Positions 1 to 6,881 of a stretch of 21,713 nt of DNA are shown here, in pieces (within the stretch, counting starts at the first letter, position 1; every line of letters starts with the position of its first letter). The DNA comes from UBA9410 sp036123635 (GTDB lineage Bacteria; Actinomycetota; Acidimicrobiia; Acidimicrobiales; MedAcidi-G1). A model generated the notes under the pieces. It did no database searches. It was not told the origin of the DNA and was given only the letters and a program-made list of their open reading frames with translations. Made by a program: the position numbers and the translations under genes. The stretch is taken from the NCBI GenBank assembly GCA_036123635.1, contig JAZADL010000071.1, positions 1-21,713 of the forward strand. The letters run 5' to 3'.

Positions 1-38
1 GGTTGGCCGCCCAGCGGCACCTCAGTAGTCTCGGCGAC

Positions 39-125
39 GGAAGGTTGCCAGAGCGGACGAATGGGGCGGCCTCGAAAGCCGTTGTGGCCTCCGGGTCACC
101 GTGGGTTCGAATCCCACACCTTCCG
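39..125 (+). tRNA. tRNA-Ser, anticodon CGA
   Basis: The sequence folds as a class II tRNA. The acceptor stem GGAAGGT pairs with ACCTTCC (118-124), followed by discriminator G125, as expected for serine tRNAs. The anticodon stem GCGGC/GCCGT encloses loop CTCGAAA, giving anticodon CGA, which reads UCG serine codons. A long variable arm with stem GTGGCC/GGTCAC and a T arm GTGGG-TTCGAAT-CCCAC are also present. The 3' CCA is not fully encoded (the genome reads CCG after G125), so it must be added post-transcriptionally. The long variable arm rules out most other isotypes. A strong hairpin lies 6 nt downstream. Confidence 0.95.
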
Positions 126-131
126 CCGTGC

Positions 132-160
132 CGGTGACCGGGTCCCCGACCCGGTCACCG
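132..160. terminator. Terminator-like hairpin after tRNA-Ser
   Basis: There is a perfect 12-bp GC-rich stem: CGGTGACCGGGT at 132-143 and its complement at 149-160, with a 5-nt CCCCG loop. It lies between the tRNA 3' end and the convergent TetR stop codon, so it could end transcription from either side. No T-run follows on either strand, as is common for high-GC actinobacterial terminators, so the function is inferred from structure and position. Confidence 0.65.
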
Positions 161-181
161 TCGTGTCCGGATCCGCCTCGC

Positions 182-778
182 CTAGGACCCGCTAGTCGCC
201 GGTAGGCCAGCACCGACCATGGCGTCTAGGTGGCCGAGCAGCATGGCCACCAGGTGCTCCACCGTGTCGTCGACTCCGGGAGCCAAGGTCAGCTGATCAC
301 CGTGGACCAGAGAGGCGAATCCAGCGGTGACGGCGAGTTGTAGGCGCGTCCAGTGCACTCGGGGCCCGTCGTCCAGGCCCAGGGACTGCAGGACGGTCTG
401 CAATGGACGACTGACCCGGTTAATGGCGGCCTCCAGGTCGGGATCCCCTCCGGGTGGGTGGATGGCCGCGCTGAACCGGCCCGGGTGGGCCAGGGCAAAC
501 GACAGGTGGGCCCGGACTACGGCTTCGGCGGCGTCCCGACCGGATCGCCCTACGGCGGCTGTAGTCACTACCTCGGCCAAGTCATCGAGCGACCGCAGGG
601 CTAGCAGGCGTCGGAGCCCTGCCGCTCCGTCTACGTGGGCGTAGAGGGACTGACTCCGGATCCCCAGGCGTTTGGCCACCGCCGACGGTCGCACGTCGAT
701 CACCCGCTCGGCCTCGTCCAGAGCGGCCAGTGCTGCCACAGCAACCCGGTCGGCAGTCACCCCTCTTCGTGCAGCCAT
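182..778 (-). CDS. TetR/AcrR family transcriptional regulator
   Basis: This is a predicted 198-residue one-component repressor. The N-terminal helix-turn-helix is visible around residues 29-48, with the hallmark SQSLYAHVDG recognition region, followed by an all-helical ligand/dimer domain of the kind found in WHG-type TetR C-termini. The ATG at 778 is chosen because GGGAGGGG lies 8 nt upstream. A TTG 30 nt further upstream would extend the frame but lacks such a site. The gene is divergent from the selenoprotein operon that starts at 839, and palindromes lie between the two starts, so local control of that operon is the simplest inference. The ligand cannot be read from sequence. Confidence 0.85.
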   Translation of the reverse strand: MAARRGVTADRVAVAALAALDEAERVIDVRPSAVAKRLGIRSQSLYAHVDGAAGLRRLLALRSLDDLAEVVTTAAVGRSGRDAAEAVVRAHLSFALAHPGRFSAAIHPPGGDPDLEAAINRVSRPLQTVLQSLGLDDGPRVHWTRLQLAVTAGFASLVHGDQLTLAPGVDDTVEHLVAMLLGHLDAMVGAGLPATSGS

Positions 779-825
779 TTCACGCGCCCCTCCCGGCGTA
801 CTTGCCAACCTAGTCGATATCAGTC

Positions 826-850
826 AGACTTATGTCTAATGTCTGTAGAC
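826..850. promoter_or_regulatory. Candidate TetR operator between divergent genes
   Basis: Two adjacent inverted repeats lie at the divergent start region: AGACTTATGTCT (826-837, 5 of 6 positions pair) and GTCTGTAGAC (841-850, four-base arms). The second overlaps the first codons of the plus-strand gene. The placement between a TetR gene and the operon it would control suggests operator function. No convincing -35/-10 pair could be assigned for the plus strand. A TAGACA on the minus strand could serve as a -35 for tetR. Assignment is by position and symmetry only. Confidence 0.35.
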
Positions 851-1879
851 ACTGCTGACCTGCTGGAAATCCCCGACGATGGGGACGTGACAGCCTCGCT
901 GGCCGTCCATGGCTGGGGCGACGGCCTCCCGGTGATCGCCCCCACCCCGGAACGGGTTGCTGAAATGCTGTCCGGATGCGGCGACACTGACCCCGACGAG
1001 GTGGTAGCCGTCCTGCCCCCCAGGTTCGGTGAGGCCTCCCGACAGACCATCGCCGTCAGCGCCGTTATGGCTGGATGCCGACCCGAACACCTCCCGGTCG
1101 TGGTGTCGGCTGTGAGGGCCCTGGCCCGACCCGAGCTCAACCTGCGGGGCGTCAACGCCACCACCCACTGCGTGGCCCCTCTGCTGGTAGTCCATGGTGA
1201 GGTAGCCCGGACCGCCGGCTACAACAGCGGGCTCGGGGCCTTCGGACCCGGGAACCGGGCCAACGCCGCCACCGGCCGGGCCGTTCGACTGGTCCTCCTC
1301 CACGTCGCCGGTGCCACACCGGGCGACGGCGACGCTTCCACCCAGGGTGGGCCGGCCAAATACGGGTACTGCGTGGCTGAGAACCTCGACGCCTCGCCCT
1401 GGGCAGGCTATGCCCCCAGTGTCGGGGTGGATTCACCGTCAGCGGTAACCGTCCACTGCGGGGAGGCCCCCCACAACGTCCACGACATGGAATCCGACCA
1501 CCCGGCCCGGATCCTGGACAAGGTGGCCTCAGCCATGGCCACCACGGCCCAAAACAACGCCTGCATCAGCCAAGGGGAGTACCTGGTCGCCCTGTGCCCG
1601 GAGCACGCCGCCACCTGCGCCCGGGCCGGCTGGTCCCGGCGCGACGTGTCGTCCTACCTGTTCCAGCAGGCCCGGCTGCCGGCCGGCGAGCTGACCCGGG
1701 CCTTCGACCTCCGAGCCTGGGCACCGTGGATGGAACACCTGGACGACGACACCCCCACGCCGATGACCGCACATCCGGGCAATATCCGGATCCTGGTCGT
1801 AGGGGGGGCCGGCAAGCACAGTTCGGTCATCCCCAGTTGGGGCATGACCCGTAGCGTGACCCTCCCCGTCGAGCCCTAG
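839..1879 (+). CDS. Uncharacterised Cys/His-rich protein, partner of the UGSC selenoprotein
   Basis: The product has 346 residues and I do not recognise a characterised enzyme family. No signal peptide or membrane segment is apparent, so it is probably cytosolic. It is unusually rich in Cys and His: C47, C80, H110-C111, C178, H206-C207, H212, H215, C242, and a CPEHAATC stretch with C253, H256 and C260. This would suit metal binding or thiol chemistry. It ends in a Gly-rich VVGGAGKHSS segment (320-329). The ATG at 839 is chosen because upstream in-frame codons run antisense into tetR. There is no Shine-Dalgarno before it, so the mRNA may be leaderless. The stop lies 8 nt before the next start and overlaps that gene's AGGAG site, so the two are probably translationally coupled. 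Family context suggests it works with the selenoprotein, but its reaction is unknown. Confidence 0.8.
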   Translation: MSVDTADLLEIPDDGDVTASLAVHGWGDGLPVIAPTPERVAEMLSGCGDTDPDEVVAVLPPRFGEASRQTIAVSAVMAGCRPEHLPVVVSAVRALARPELNLRGVNATTHCVAPLLVVHGEVARTAGYNSGLGAFGPGNRANAATGRAVRLVLLHVAGATPGDGDASTQGGPAKYGYCVAENLDASPWAGYAPSVGVDSPSAVTVHCGEAPHNVHDMESDHPARILDKVASAMATTAQNNACISQGEYLVALCPEHAATCARAGWSRRDVSSYLFQQARLPAGELTRAFDLRAWAPWMEHLDDDTPTPMTAHPGNIRILVVGGAGKHSSVIPSWGMTRSVTLPVEP

Positions 1880-1887
1880 GAGACCCC

Positions 1888-2451
1888 ATGTACGTACACC
1901 GACCCGACGGTCCGACGTGTGCCCCGCCGGCCGTCCTGGCTCCCTCGCCCCCGGTGCTGGCCGGTCGACGCATCGGGATCCTGGACAACCGGAAGCCCAA
2001 TGCCGACGTCCTACTGAACCGTCTAGCTGACCGCCTGGCCCGGCGTACCGGCGCCGAGGTGACCCTCGTGGAGGTCAAGAACGCCGCCGTCCCGTGTGAG
2101 GATCAGGTTCTGGGGCGCCTCGTCGAGGAGGTGGAGCTGGTTCTCACCGGCACTGCCGATTGAGGCAGTTGCACGTCGTGGAGTGTCCACGACACCGTGA
2201 ACCTGGAGGCCGCCGGACTGCCCACCGTCCTGGTGGCCACCGGGGAACTACGTCCGCTGGCCGACCGGACGGCGGCCGACCTGGGGCTGCCCGACCTTCG
2301 GGTGGTCTCCGTCCAGCATCCAATCGGCGGGGTGGACCAGGCGACTATCGAAGCTCGGGCCGATGGGGCGGTGGATGAGGTCCTAGCCCTGCTCACCGGC
2401 TCAGCCCACCGTCCGGACACCGACACCCGAGAAGGGACAACCCCGACATGA
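1888..2451 (+). CDS. UGSC-family selenoprotein, in-frame UGA = selenocysteine 92
   Basis: This is read as 187 residues with the TGA at 2161-2163 decoded as selenocysteine. The frame runs through LDNRKPNAD (residues 32-40) and VLTGTAD into U92-G93-S94-C95-T, then HDTVNLEAAGLPTVLVAT and SVQHPIGGVD, to a real TGA at 2449-2451. U-G-S-C is the defining motif of a selenoprotein family known mostly from environmental genomes; Cys homologues would have CGSC. The U-x-x-C spacing resembles CxxC redox motifs, so a thiol/selenol redox role is likely, but the substrate is unknown. AGGAG at 1878-1882 lies 5 nt before the ATG, and the stop overlaps the next ATG (ATGA). A stem-loop resembling a bacterial SECIS follows the UGA. 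Ordinary translation would wrongly give 91 residues ending at 2163. A nonsense mutation is unlikely because motif, frame and hairpin all agree. Confidence 0.88.
2161..2199 (+). promoter_or_regulatory. Candidate bacterial SECIS element following the UGA codon
   Basis: The UGA (2161-2163) is followed by a stem-loop inside the coding sequence. GTCGTGG (2175-2181) pairs perfectly with CCACGAC (2187-2193) around the 5-nt loop AGTGT. The lower helix is CAC (2172-2174) with GTG (2197-2199), with ACC bulged on the 3' side. The loop begins 19 nt after the UGA and contains GU, consistent with the short distance and G/U-bearing apical loop of bacterial SECIS elements bound by SelB. The sequence must also encode TSWSVHDTV, so it is under two constraints. 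Confidence 0.75.
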
Positions 2452-3278
2452 CCATCGCAATCGACCACACCGGACGCAACGCTCTGGTGACCGGAGCTGG
2501 AGCCGGTATCGGGCGGGAGATTGCCCGCTGGCTGGCTCGGGCTGGAGCCGCGGTGGCCGTCAACGACCTTCTCAGCGACCGGGCCGAGGCCGTGGTAGCC
2601 GAGATCACCGACGAGGGCGGGCGAGCCGTGGCGCTGCCCGCCGACTGCCGGGACGACGAAGCGGTCGACGCCCTGGTCGATGCGACCGTTGACCAGCTAG
2701 GTGGCCTAGACCTGGCCGTCAACAACGTCGGGATGCTCCCCCCGGGACGACGACCCCGGCCGTTCGTGGAGTACGGAGGCGACGACTGGCGGGACATCGT
2801 CGACCAGAACCTGGTCCAGGCCGCACTGTGCGGACGGGCCGAGGCGGCGGTGATGGCCGGGGCGGGCGGGGGATCCATCCTGTTTGTCACGTCCGGAGAG
2901 ACCACCCGTCCGGCGCCCTACAACGCGGCCTATGCAGCGGCCAAGGCAGCGGTGAACCACCTGGTGACCACCATGGCCGTCGAGTTGGGCCCCGAAGAAA
3001 TCCGGGTGAACGCCATCGCCCCAGGGACCACCCTCACGGAAACGGTGGCCTCCGCCTTCACTGAGGAACGCATGGCGGCTCTGGTGGCTGCCACCCCGCT
3101 GCGGCGTATGGTCGAGCACGACGAACTGGCCCGCCTGGCTGTGTTCTTGTGCAGTGACCTGGCCCGGTGCATCACCGGCCAGTTTCTGCTAGCCGATGCT
3201 GGGGCGTTCCTGTCTCGAAGCCGCCCAGCCAACAACGAGGGACTGGCCGTCTCGTTAGAGGGCGCACACGCCCGCTGA
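2448..3278 (+). CDS. SDR family NAD(P)-dependent oxidoreductase
   Basis: This is a 276-residue classical short-chain dehydrogenase/reductase. The Rossmann cofactor motif TGAGAGIG is at residues 15-22, NNVG at 92-95 (the usual NNAG position), N121, and catalytic S149, Y162 and K166 in YAAAK. The acidic D40 at the end of the second strand favours NAD over NADP. Its ATG overlaps the selenoprotein stop (ATGA), so it is translationally coupled and probably supplies or consumes the product of the same pathway. The C-terminal 25 or so residues extend past the usual SDR end. The substrate cannot be inferred. It converges on another SDR gene with only 10 nt between the stops. Confidence 0.9.
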   Translation: MTIAIDHTGRNALVTGAGAGIGREIARWLARAGAAVAVNDLLSDRAEAVVAEITDEGGRAVALPADCRDDEAVDALVDATVDQLGGLDLAVNNVGMLPPGRRPRPFVEYGGDDWRDIVDQNLVQAALCGRAEAAVMAGAGGGSILFVTSGETTRPAPYNAAYAAAKAAVNHLVTTMAVELGPEEIRVNAIAPGTTLTETVASAFTEERMAALVAATPLRRMVEHDELARLAVFLCSDLARCITGQFLLADAGAFLSRSRPANNEGLAVSLEGAHAR

Positions 3279-3288
3279 CCGACGGCAG

Positions 3289-4188
3289 TCAGAGGCCCAT
3301 GTCGTGCGGTGGGGGCATCTCGAAGCGGCCAATGGCGTCGGCCCGGGTGTGGAGCAACTCGACCGTCCGTTCCAGCTCGCGGCCGATCACGTACTGGCGT
3401 CGGGCCACGCACTCCACGACAAAGCGGCCGAGTTCATCTAGATCGGCAACCTTCACGGTCCGACCGGCCTTCTCCAGACGGTCCTTCATCTCGGCGAACG
3501 TCATACTTGCCCGACCGGTGCCCCCCCGGACCCGCTCCAACTCCACCGGCCGGTTCCTCTGGGAGGTGAACAGGCCGGTATCCATGAGCCCACCCGACGG
3601 ATAGAGGACAGACGCCCCCATAACCCCGGAATCCTGCCGGAGCTGGTGGTCCAGCGACTCGGTCATGCAGCTCACTGCGGCCTTGCTGGAGGCGTAGAGG
3701 GCTGCCGTCGGTACTGGAGCGAAGCCCCCATCACCCGACGAGGTGTTCACGATGTGCCCCGGCTCGCCCGACTCCAGCATTCGGGGCACAAAGGCCATGA
3801 TGCCGTGGGCCACCCCGAACACGTTGACGCCGTAGCACCAGCGCCAGTCGTTGGGCTCGTGCATCCAGACACGACCGCCACCACCCGATCCGACGCCAGC
3901 GTTGTTGAACAACAGGTTGCACCGGCCGTGCACGGCGAATACCTGGTCGGCTAGCGCCTCCACAGAAGAGTCATCGGACACGTCAGTGCGGATCCCCGAC
4001 ACCCGCCCCGGGTGGGACTCCGACAGGGCGGCCACCGTGGCGTCCATCACGTCTTGCTCGACGTCGGCCACAACCACCGTGGCATCGGCCTCCAGCAGGG
4101 CCCGGACGATCCCCCGCCCAATGCCGTTGGCCCCACCGGTGACAACGGCGATCGAGCCGGCGACCTCGAGTGGTGGGGGGCCGCTCAA
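3289..4188 (-). CDS. SDR family oxidoreductase, TTG start
   Basis: This is a 299-residue SDR with TGGANGIG at residues 17-24, NNAG at 95-98, catalytic S150/S151 region, Y165 and K169 in YASSK. D42 after the second strand favours NAD. The TTG at 4188 is chosen because AGGAGG lies 7 nt upstream and the codon overlaps the upstream amidohydrolase stop as TTGA. Extending the open frame further upstream would only translate the amidohydrolase gene out of frame. A C-terminal extension of about 80 residues (VELERVRGGTG onward) goes beyond the core fold. It is co-transcribed with, and translationally coupled to, the amidohydrolase pair, so it probably acts on the same compound class. Confidence 0.9.
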   Translation of the reverse strand: MSGPPPLEVAGSIAVVTGGANGIGRGIVRALLEADATVVVADVEQDVMDATVAALSESHPGRVSGIRTDVSDDSSVEALADQVFAVHGRCNLLFNNAGVGSGGGGRVWMHEPNDWRWCYGVNVFGVAHGIMAFVPRMLESGEPGHIVNTSSGDGGFAPVPTAALYASSKAAVSCMTESLDHQLRQDSGVMGASVLYPSGGLMDTGLFTSQRNRPVELERVRGGTGRASMTFAEMKDRLEKAGRTVKVADLDELGRFVVECVARRQYVIGRELERTVELLHTRADAIGRFEMPPPHDMGL

Positions 4189-5480
4189 GCGGCTACCTCC
4201 TGAGTCTGGTTCTGCGGAGCCATGCCCGGACAGCCCTTGGCCGTCTCGGGGATCTCCGAGTAGGCGATGCCGCTGGCCACGTGGGCCTTGGTCGGGCAGT
4301 GCAGCTCGGCCAGGGGTCGCAGTTTCTCGACATCGAACTTGTAGAGCTTCGCCACGTTGGTGGTCAACATTGTGGTGGCCTCCTCCTCCGTCATCTGGCC
4401 GAAGGTCAGCCGCAGGTGCTCGTCGGTGTAGGGGTGGGAGCCTTCGATGTGCGGGTAGTCCGATCCCCACATGACGTTCTCCACGCCGATCTGGCGGGCC
4501 GTCTCGGTCTCGGACGGCCGCAGGAAGCTGGCCCCCACATGACACTGCCGCTGCCAGTACTCCGACGGTCGGAGTGACATCTCCGCCACCGCCATCCCCC
4601 CAAAGATGGACTCCGAGCCGTAGGTCGAGTACTTCATCCGGTCGTAGAAGGAGTCCAACTTCTCAAGCGTGTCGGGCACCCAAGCCGTTCCTGTCTCGGT
4701 GTTCACCCACTGCAGGTCGGGGTGGCGTTCGAAAACCCCGGAGAACATCAGGTGCCACAGCCCGCGGTGGCTCCACCACGAGACCTCCAGCAGGAAGATG
4801 GCCAGGGAGGCTGGGAAGTGCTGGCCAAAGCTGGGCGTGGCCCCACCCGAATGGTGGTTCAGGGGCATGTCGTTGGCCGCCGCAGCCTCCCAAATCGGTC
4901 GGTAGGTCGCCGAGTAGAGGGGCTCGAACGGAGAGTCGGGCGGAGCTCCGGGCACCAGGATCCCGCCCCGGAGTCCATTCTCGGCCGCCCACTCGATCTC
5001 GGCCACCGAGCCCTCCACGTCGCCCAGAAAGATCTGGGCGATACCGGCCCGCCGCTCCGGCGCCTCGGACACCAGGTCCAGCAGCCAACGGTTGTGGGCC
5101 CGCAGCCCGGCCCAGCGGTGCTCCATGTCCTCGGTGTAGGGCGGAGCCTCGAACTGACTGGCCGCCGACGGGGCGAACGGCGGCTGGGTGTTGGGAAACA
5201 GCACGGTGGCCACCACCCCGTCGGCCTCCTGCTCCCGGAGGCGGCGGTCGCTGTCGTAGTTGCGGTTCCCGTCCACCTCTGGATCGCCGTCGACGCCCAC
5301 GTTCAGGGTGGACCGGGGAGCGTCCTTGAACCGCTCGGCGGTCCGGGCCTGGGCGGCCTCGATCGACCGGGCCCAGTCGTCGAACTCCGGGTGGTACTTG
5401 GACTCCAGGTAGTTCCGGTAGTCCCAGAGGTCGGCGCCGCAGTGGCTGTCGGCCGATATGACGATGTGGTGCTCGCTCAT
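4185..5480 (-). CDS. Amidohydrolase family protein (amidohydrolase-2 type)
   Basis: The product is a 431-residue TIM-barrel metal-dependent hydrolase/decarboxylase of the amidohydrolase-2 type, the fold that includes ACMSD and related meta-cleavage enzymes. Visible landmarks are the N-terminal DSH (D11, H13), RAHNRWL (127-133), H209-H210, and the C-terminal MWGSDYPH (337-344) carrying the usual metal/active-site Asp and His. The N-terminal motif has only one His, as in many actinobacterial members of this family. GAGGA lies 7 nt upstream of the ATG. It is the paralogue of the next gene upstream (5513-6793), 32 nt away. Decarboxylation or hydrolysis of a carboxylated or cyclic substrate is plausible, but the substrate is unknown. 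Confidence 0.88.
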   Translation of the reverse strand: MSEHHIVISADSHCGADLWDYRNYLESKYHPEFDDWARSIEAAQARTAERFKDAPRSTLNVGVDGDPEVDGNRNYDSDRRLREQEADGVVATVLFPNTQPPFAPSAASQFEAPPYTEDMEHRWAGLRAHNRWLLDLVSEAPERRAGIAQIFLGDVEGSVAEIEWAAENGLRGGILVPGAPPDSPFEPLYSATYRPIWEAAAANDMPLNHHSGGATPSFGQHFPASLAIFLLEVSWWSHRGLWHLMFSGVFERHPDLQWVNTETGTAWVPDTLEKLDSFYDRMKYSTYGSESIFGGMAVAEMSLRPSEYWQRQCHVGASFLRPSETETARQIGVENVMWGSDYPHIEGSHPYTDEHLRLTFGQMTEEEATTMLTTNVAKLYKFDVEKLRPLAELHCPTKAHVASGIAYSEIPETAKGCPGMAPQNQTQEVAA

Positions 5481-5512
5481 GGCTAGTCCTCGCTAGTGGT
5501 CGTTCGTTCCGG

Positions 5513-6793
5513 TCAGGCGTACTGCATCTCGCAGCCGTACTCGTCCAGCCACCACCGGGCGTGGCGGCTGGCGTCGGGCGGTGTGCGCTGGTCCAGGTCC
5601 TGGCCCAGGTCCTCCGGCGTGGGACCAATCCGGTCGGCCACGGCCCGCAGGCCCGACTCGTCCAGCCCGTAGCAGTCGATGGCGTTGAGGCCCAGCAGCC
5701 GGCGGGTGTCCTCGACGGTGGCGTCCTGGAAGTCGGTCCTGAGCCGCTCCCGGGTGTTCGGCCACGAGCCCTCGGGATGCGGGTAGTCGGTGCCCCACAT
5801 GAGGGCGTCGATGCCATTGACGTGTCGGCGCCGGACCTCCTCGCGCGACATGGTCGAGGCCCCGATGAACACGTTCTCCCCGAAGTACTCCGACGGGAGG
5901 CGAGAGATGAGCCCCTTCATCCGGGAGCCCATCTTCTTGACCTTGAAGCTGGCCCCGAAGTTGACGTCGGCCTTCCAGAGCAGGTCGCCCACCCAATAGG
6001 AGCCGCACTCCACGACGGCGTACCGGAGGTTTGGGTATTTGTCGAACTTTCCGGAGAAGAGGAGCTGCCAAAGGATCCGGTGGGTCCAGAACGGGACCTC
6101 GCTGATGTACATAGCCACGTTGTTGTCGTAGCTCCGGAAGTCGGCTTCACCGGAGTGGGTGTGCACGACCAGATCGGCGTCAGCGCACGCCGCCCAGAAG
6201 CGGTCGTAGTGATCGGACCCGTAGGCCGGGAAACCGTGCCACATGGTCGGAACCATCACGCCCTTAATGCCCGGACGGCCGGCCAAGGACTCGACTTCGG
6301 CCACAGCCAGATCCACGTCATGGGTAACCGGCACCAATGCCACCCCGGCACGGCGTACCGGTTCGGTGGCGCAGAACTCCTCCAACCATCGATTGTGTGC
6401 TCGGGCCCCCCCAAAGGCCAGCCGGGAGTCGGTGATCATGCCGGCGGCCAGGCCTGCGCCGAAGGGCGGCGACTCCTGGCCGGTGACGGCATCGCCGTCG
6501 GCGAAGATGATCTCGCCAGCCACGCCGTCGGCATCCAGCACCGGATCGCGAACCTCCGGGTCGTAGGCACCCTGCAGGCCCCACTCGTTCTCGCCTTCCC
6601 ACTCGGCGAGAAATTCGGCGTTTACCTCTTCAGCAATTTGACGATGCTTGTGGCGCTCTGCCACGTAGTCGTCGAACTCGTCGTGGAGGGCGGAATCCAG
6701 GTACGGCCGGTATTCCTCACACTGCAGCCCAGCGTGGGTGTCGGACGAGACAACGATGTACGGCTCGTCGCCTGTACTGACCTGGCGGTTCAT
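5513..6793 (-). CDS. Amidohydrolase family protein, paralogue of its neighbour
   Basis: This is a 426-residue amidohydrolase-2 type protein. It has SSDTHAG near the N-terminus (D18, H20), ARAHNRWLEEF, VVHTHSGE and LMWGTDYPHPEGSW, matching the landmark order of its tandem neighbour while differing across most other positions. That suggests an old duplication with different substrate range, or two steps of one pathway. The ATG at 6793 is chosen because GGAGG lies 5 nt upstream; the frame stays open further upstream into the promoter but lacks a ribosome site there. It is first in the minus-strand operon amidohydrolase-amidohydrolase-SDR and diverges from the TetR gene at 6882. Confidence 0.88.
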   Translation of the reverse strand: MNRQVSTGDEPYIVVSSDTHAGLQCEEYRPYLDSALHDEFDDYVAERHKHRQIAEEVNAEFLAEWEGENEWGLQGAYDPEVRDPVLDADGVAGEIIFADGDAVTGQESPPFGAGLAAGMITDSRLAFGGARAHNRWLEEFCATEPVRRAGVALVPVTHDVDLAVAEVESLAGRPGIKGVMVPTMWHGFPAYGSDHYDRFWAACADADLVVHTHSGEADFRSYDNNVAMYISEVPFWTHRILWQLLFSGKFDKYPNLRYAVVECGSYWVGDLLWKADVNFGASFKVKKMGSRMKGLISRLPSEYFGENVFIGASTMSREEVRRRHVNGIDALMWGTDYPHPEGSWPNTRERLRTDFQDATVEDTRRLLGLNAIDCYGLDESGLRAVADRIGPTPEDLGQDLDQRTPPDASRHARWWLDEYGCEMQYA

Positions 6794-6834
6794 GGCTTCC
6801 TCCGGTTTCTCGGTCCTCGGGCAGCAATCGCCTC

Positions 6835-6868
6835 TTGGACAGTGTTCTATTCGATCTTGTACACTGTC
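6835..6868. promoter_or_regulatory. TetR operator and overlapping promoter
   Basis: A perfect 8-bp inverted repeat, GACAGTGT (6838-6845) and ACACTGTC (6861-6868), is separated by a 15-nt AT-richer spacer. It lies between the divergent amidohydrolase and tetR starts. On the plus strand TTGGAC (6835-6840) and TACACT (6860-6865) could be -35 and -10 boxes with a long 19-nt spacer. The right arm overlaps the -10, so a bound dimer would block transcription. Symmetric half-sites next to a TetR gene are typical of its own operator. Confidence 0.65.
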
Positions 6869-6881
6869 GCAGAGATCACCC

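Noticed and set aside
22..213. 63-codon minus-strand open frame over the tRNA
   Set aside because: It is antisense to tRNA-Ser and its terminator hairpin; translated tRNA sequence explains the apparent protein.
635..838. N-terminal extension of the 839-1879 gene
   Set aside because: It is antisense to the TetR coding region and crosses the shared promoter; the protein family-like sequence begins at 839.
1888..2163. A complete 91-residue protein ending at TGA 2161-2163, or a pseudogene with a nonsense mutation
   Set aside because: The frame continues with family-like sequence to the overlapping start of the next gene, the TGA falls exactly at the U of UGSC, and a SECIS-like hairpin follows.
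2197..2451. Independent small gene starting at GTG 2197
   Set aside because: It is the in-frame continuation of the selenoprotein after the UGA and has no ribosome site of its own.
4663..5817. 384-codon minus-strand open frame across two amidohydrolase genes
   Set aside because: It is an out-of-frame shadow, rich in Arg, Gly and Pro, spanning the gap between two real genes.
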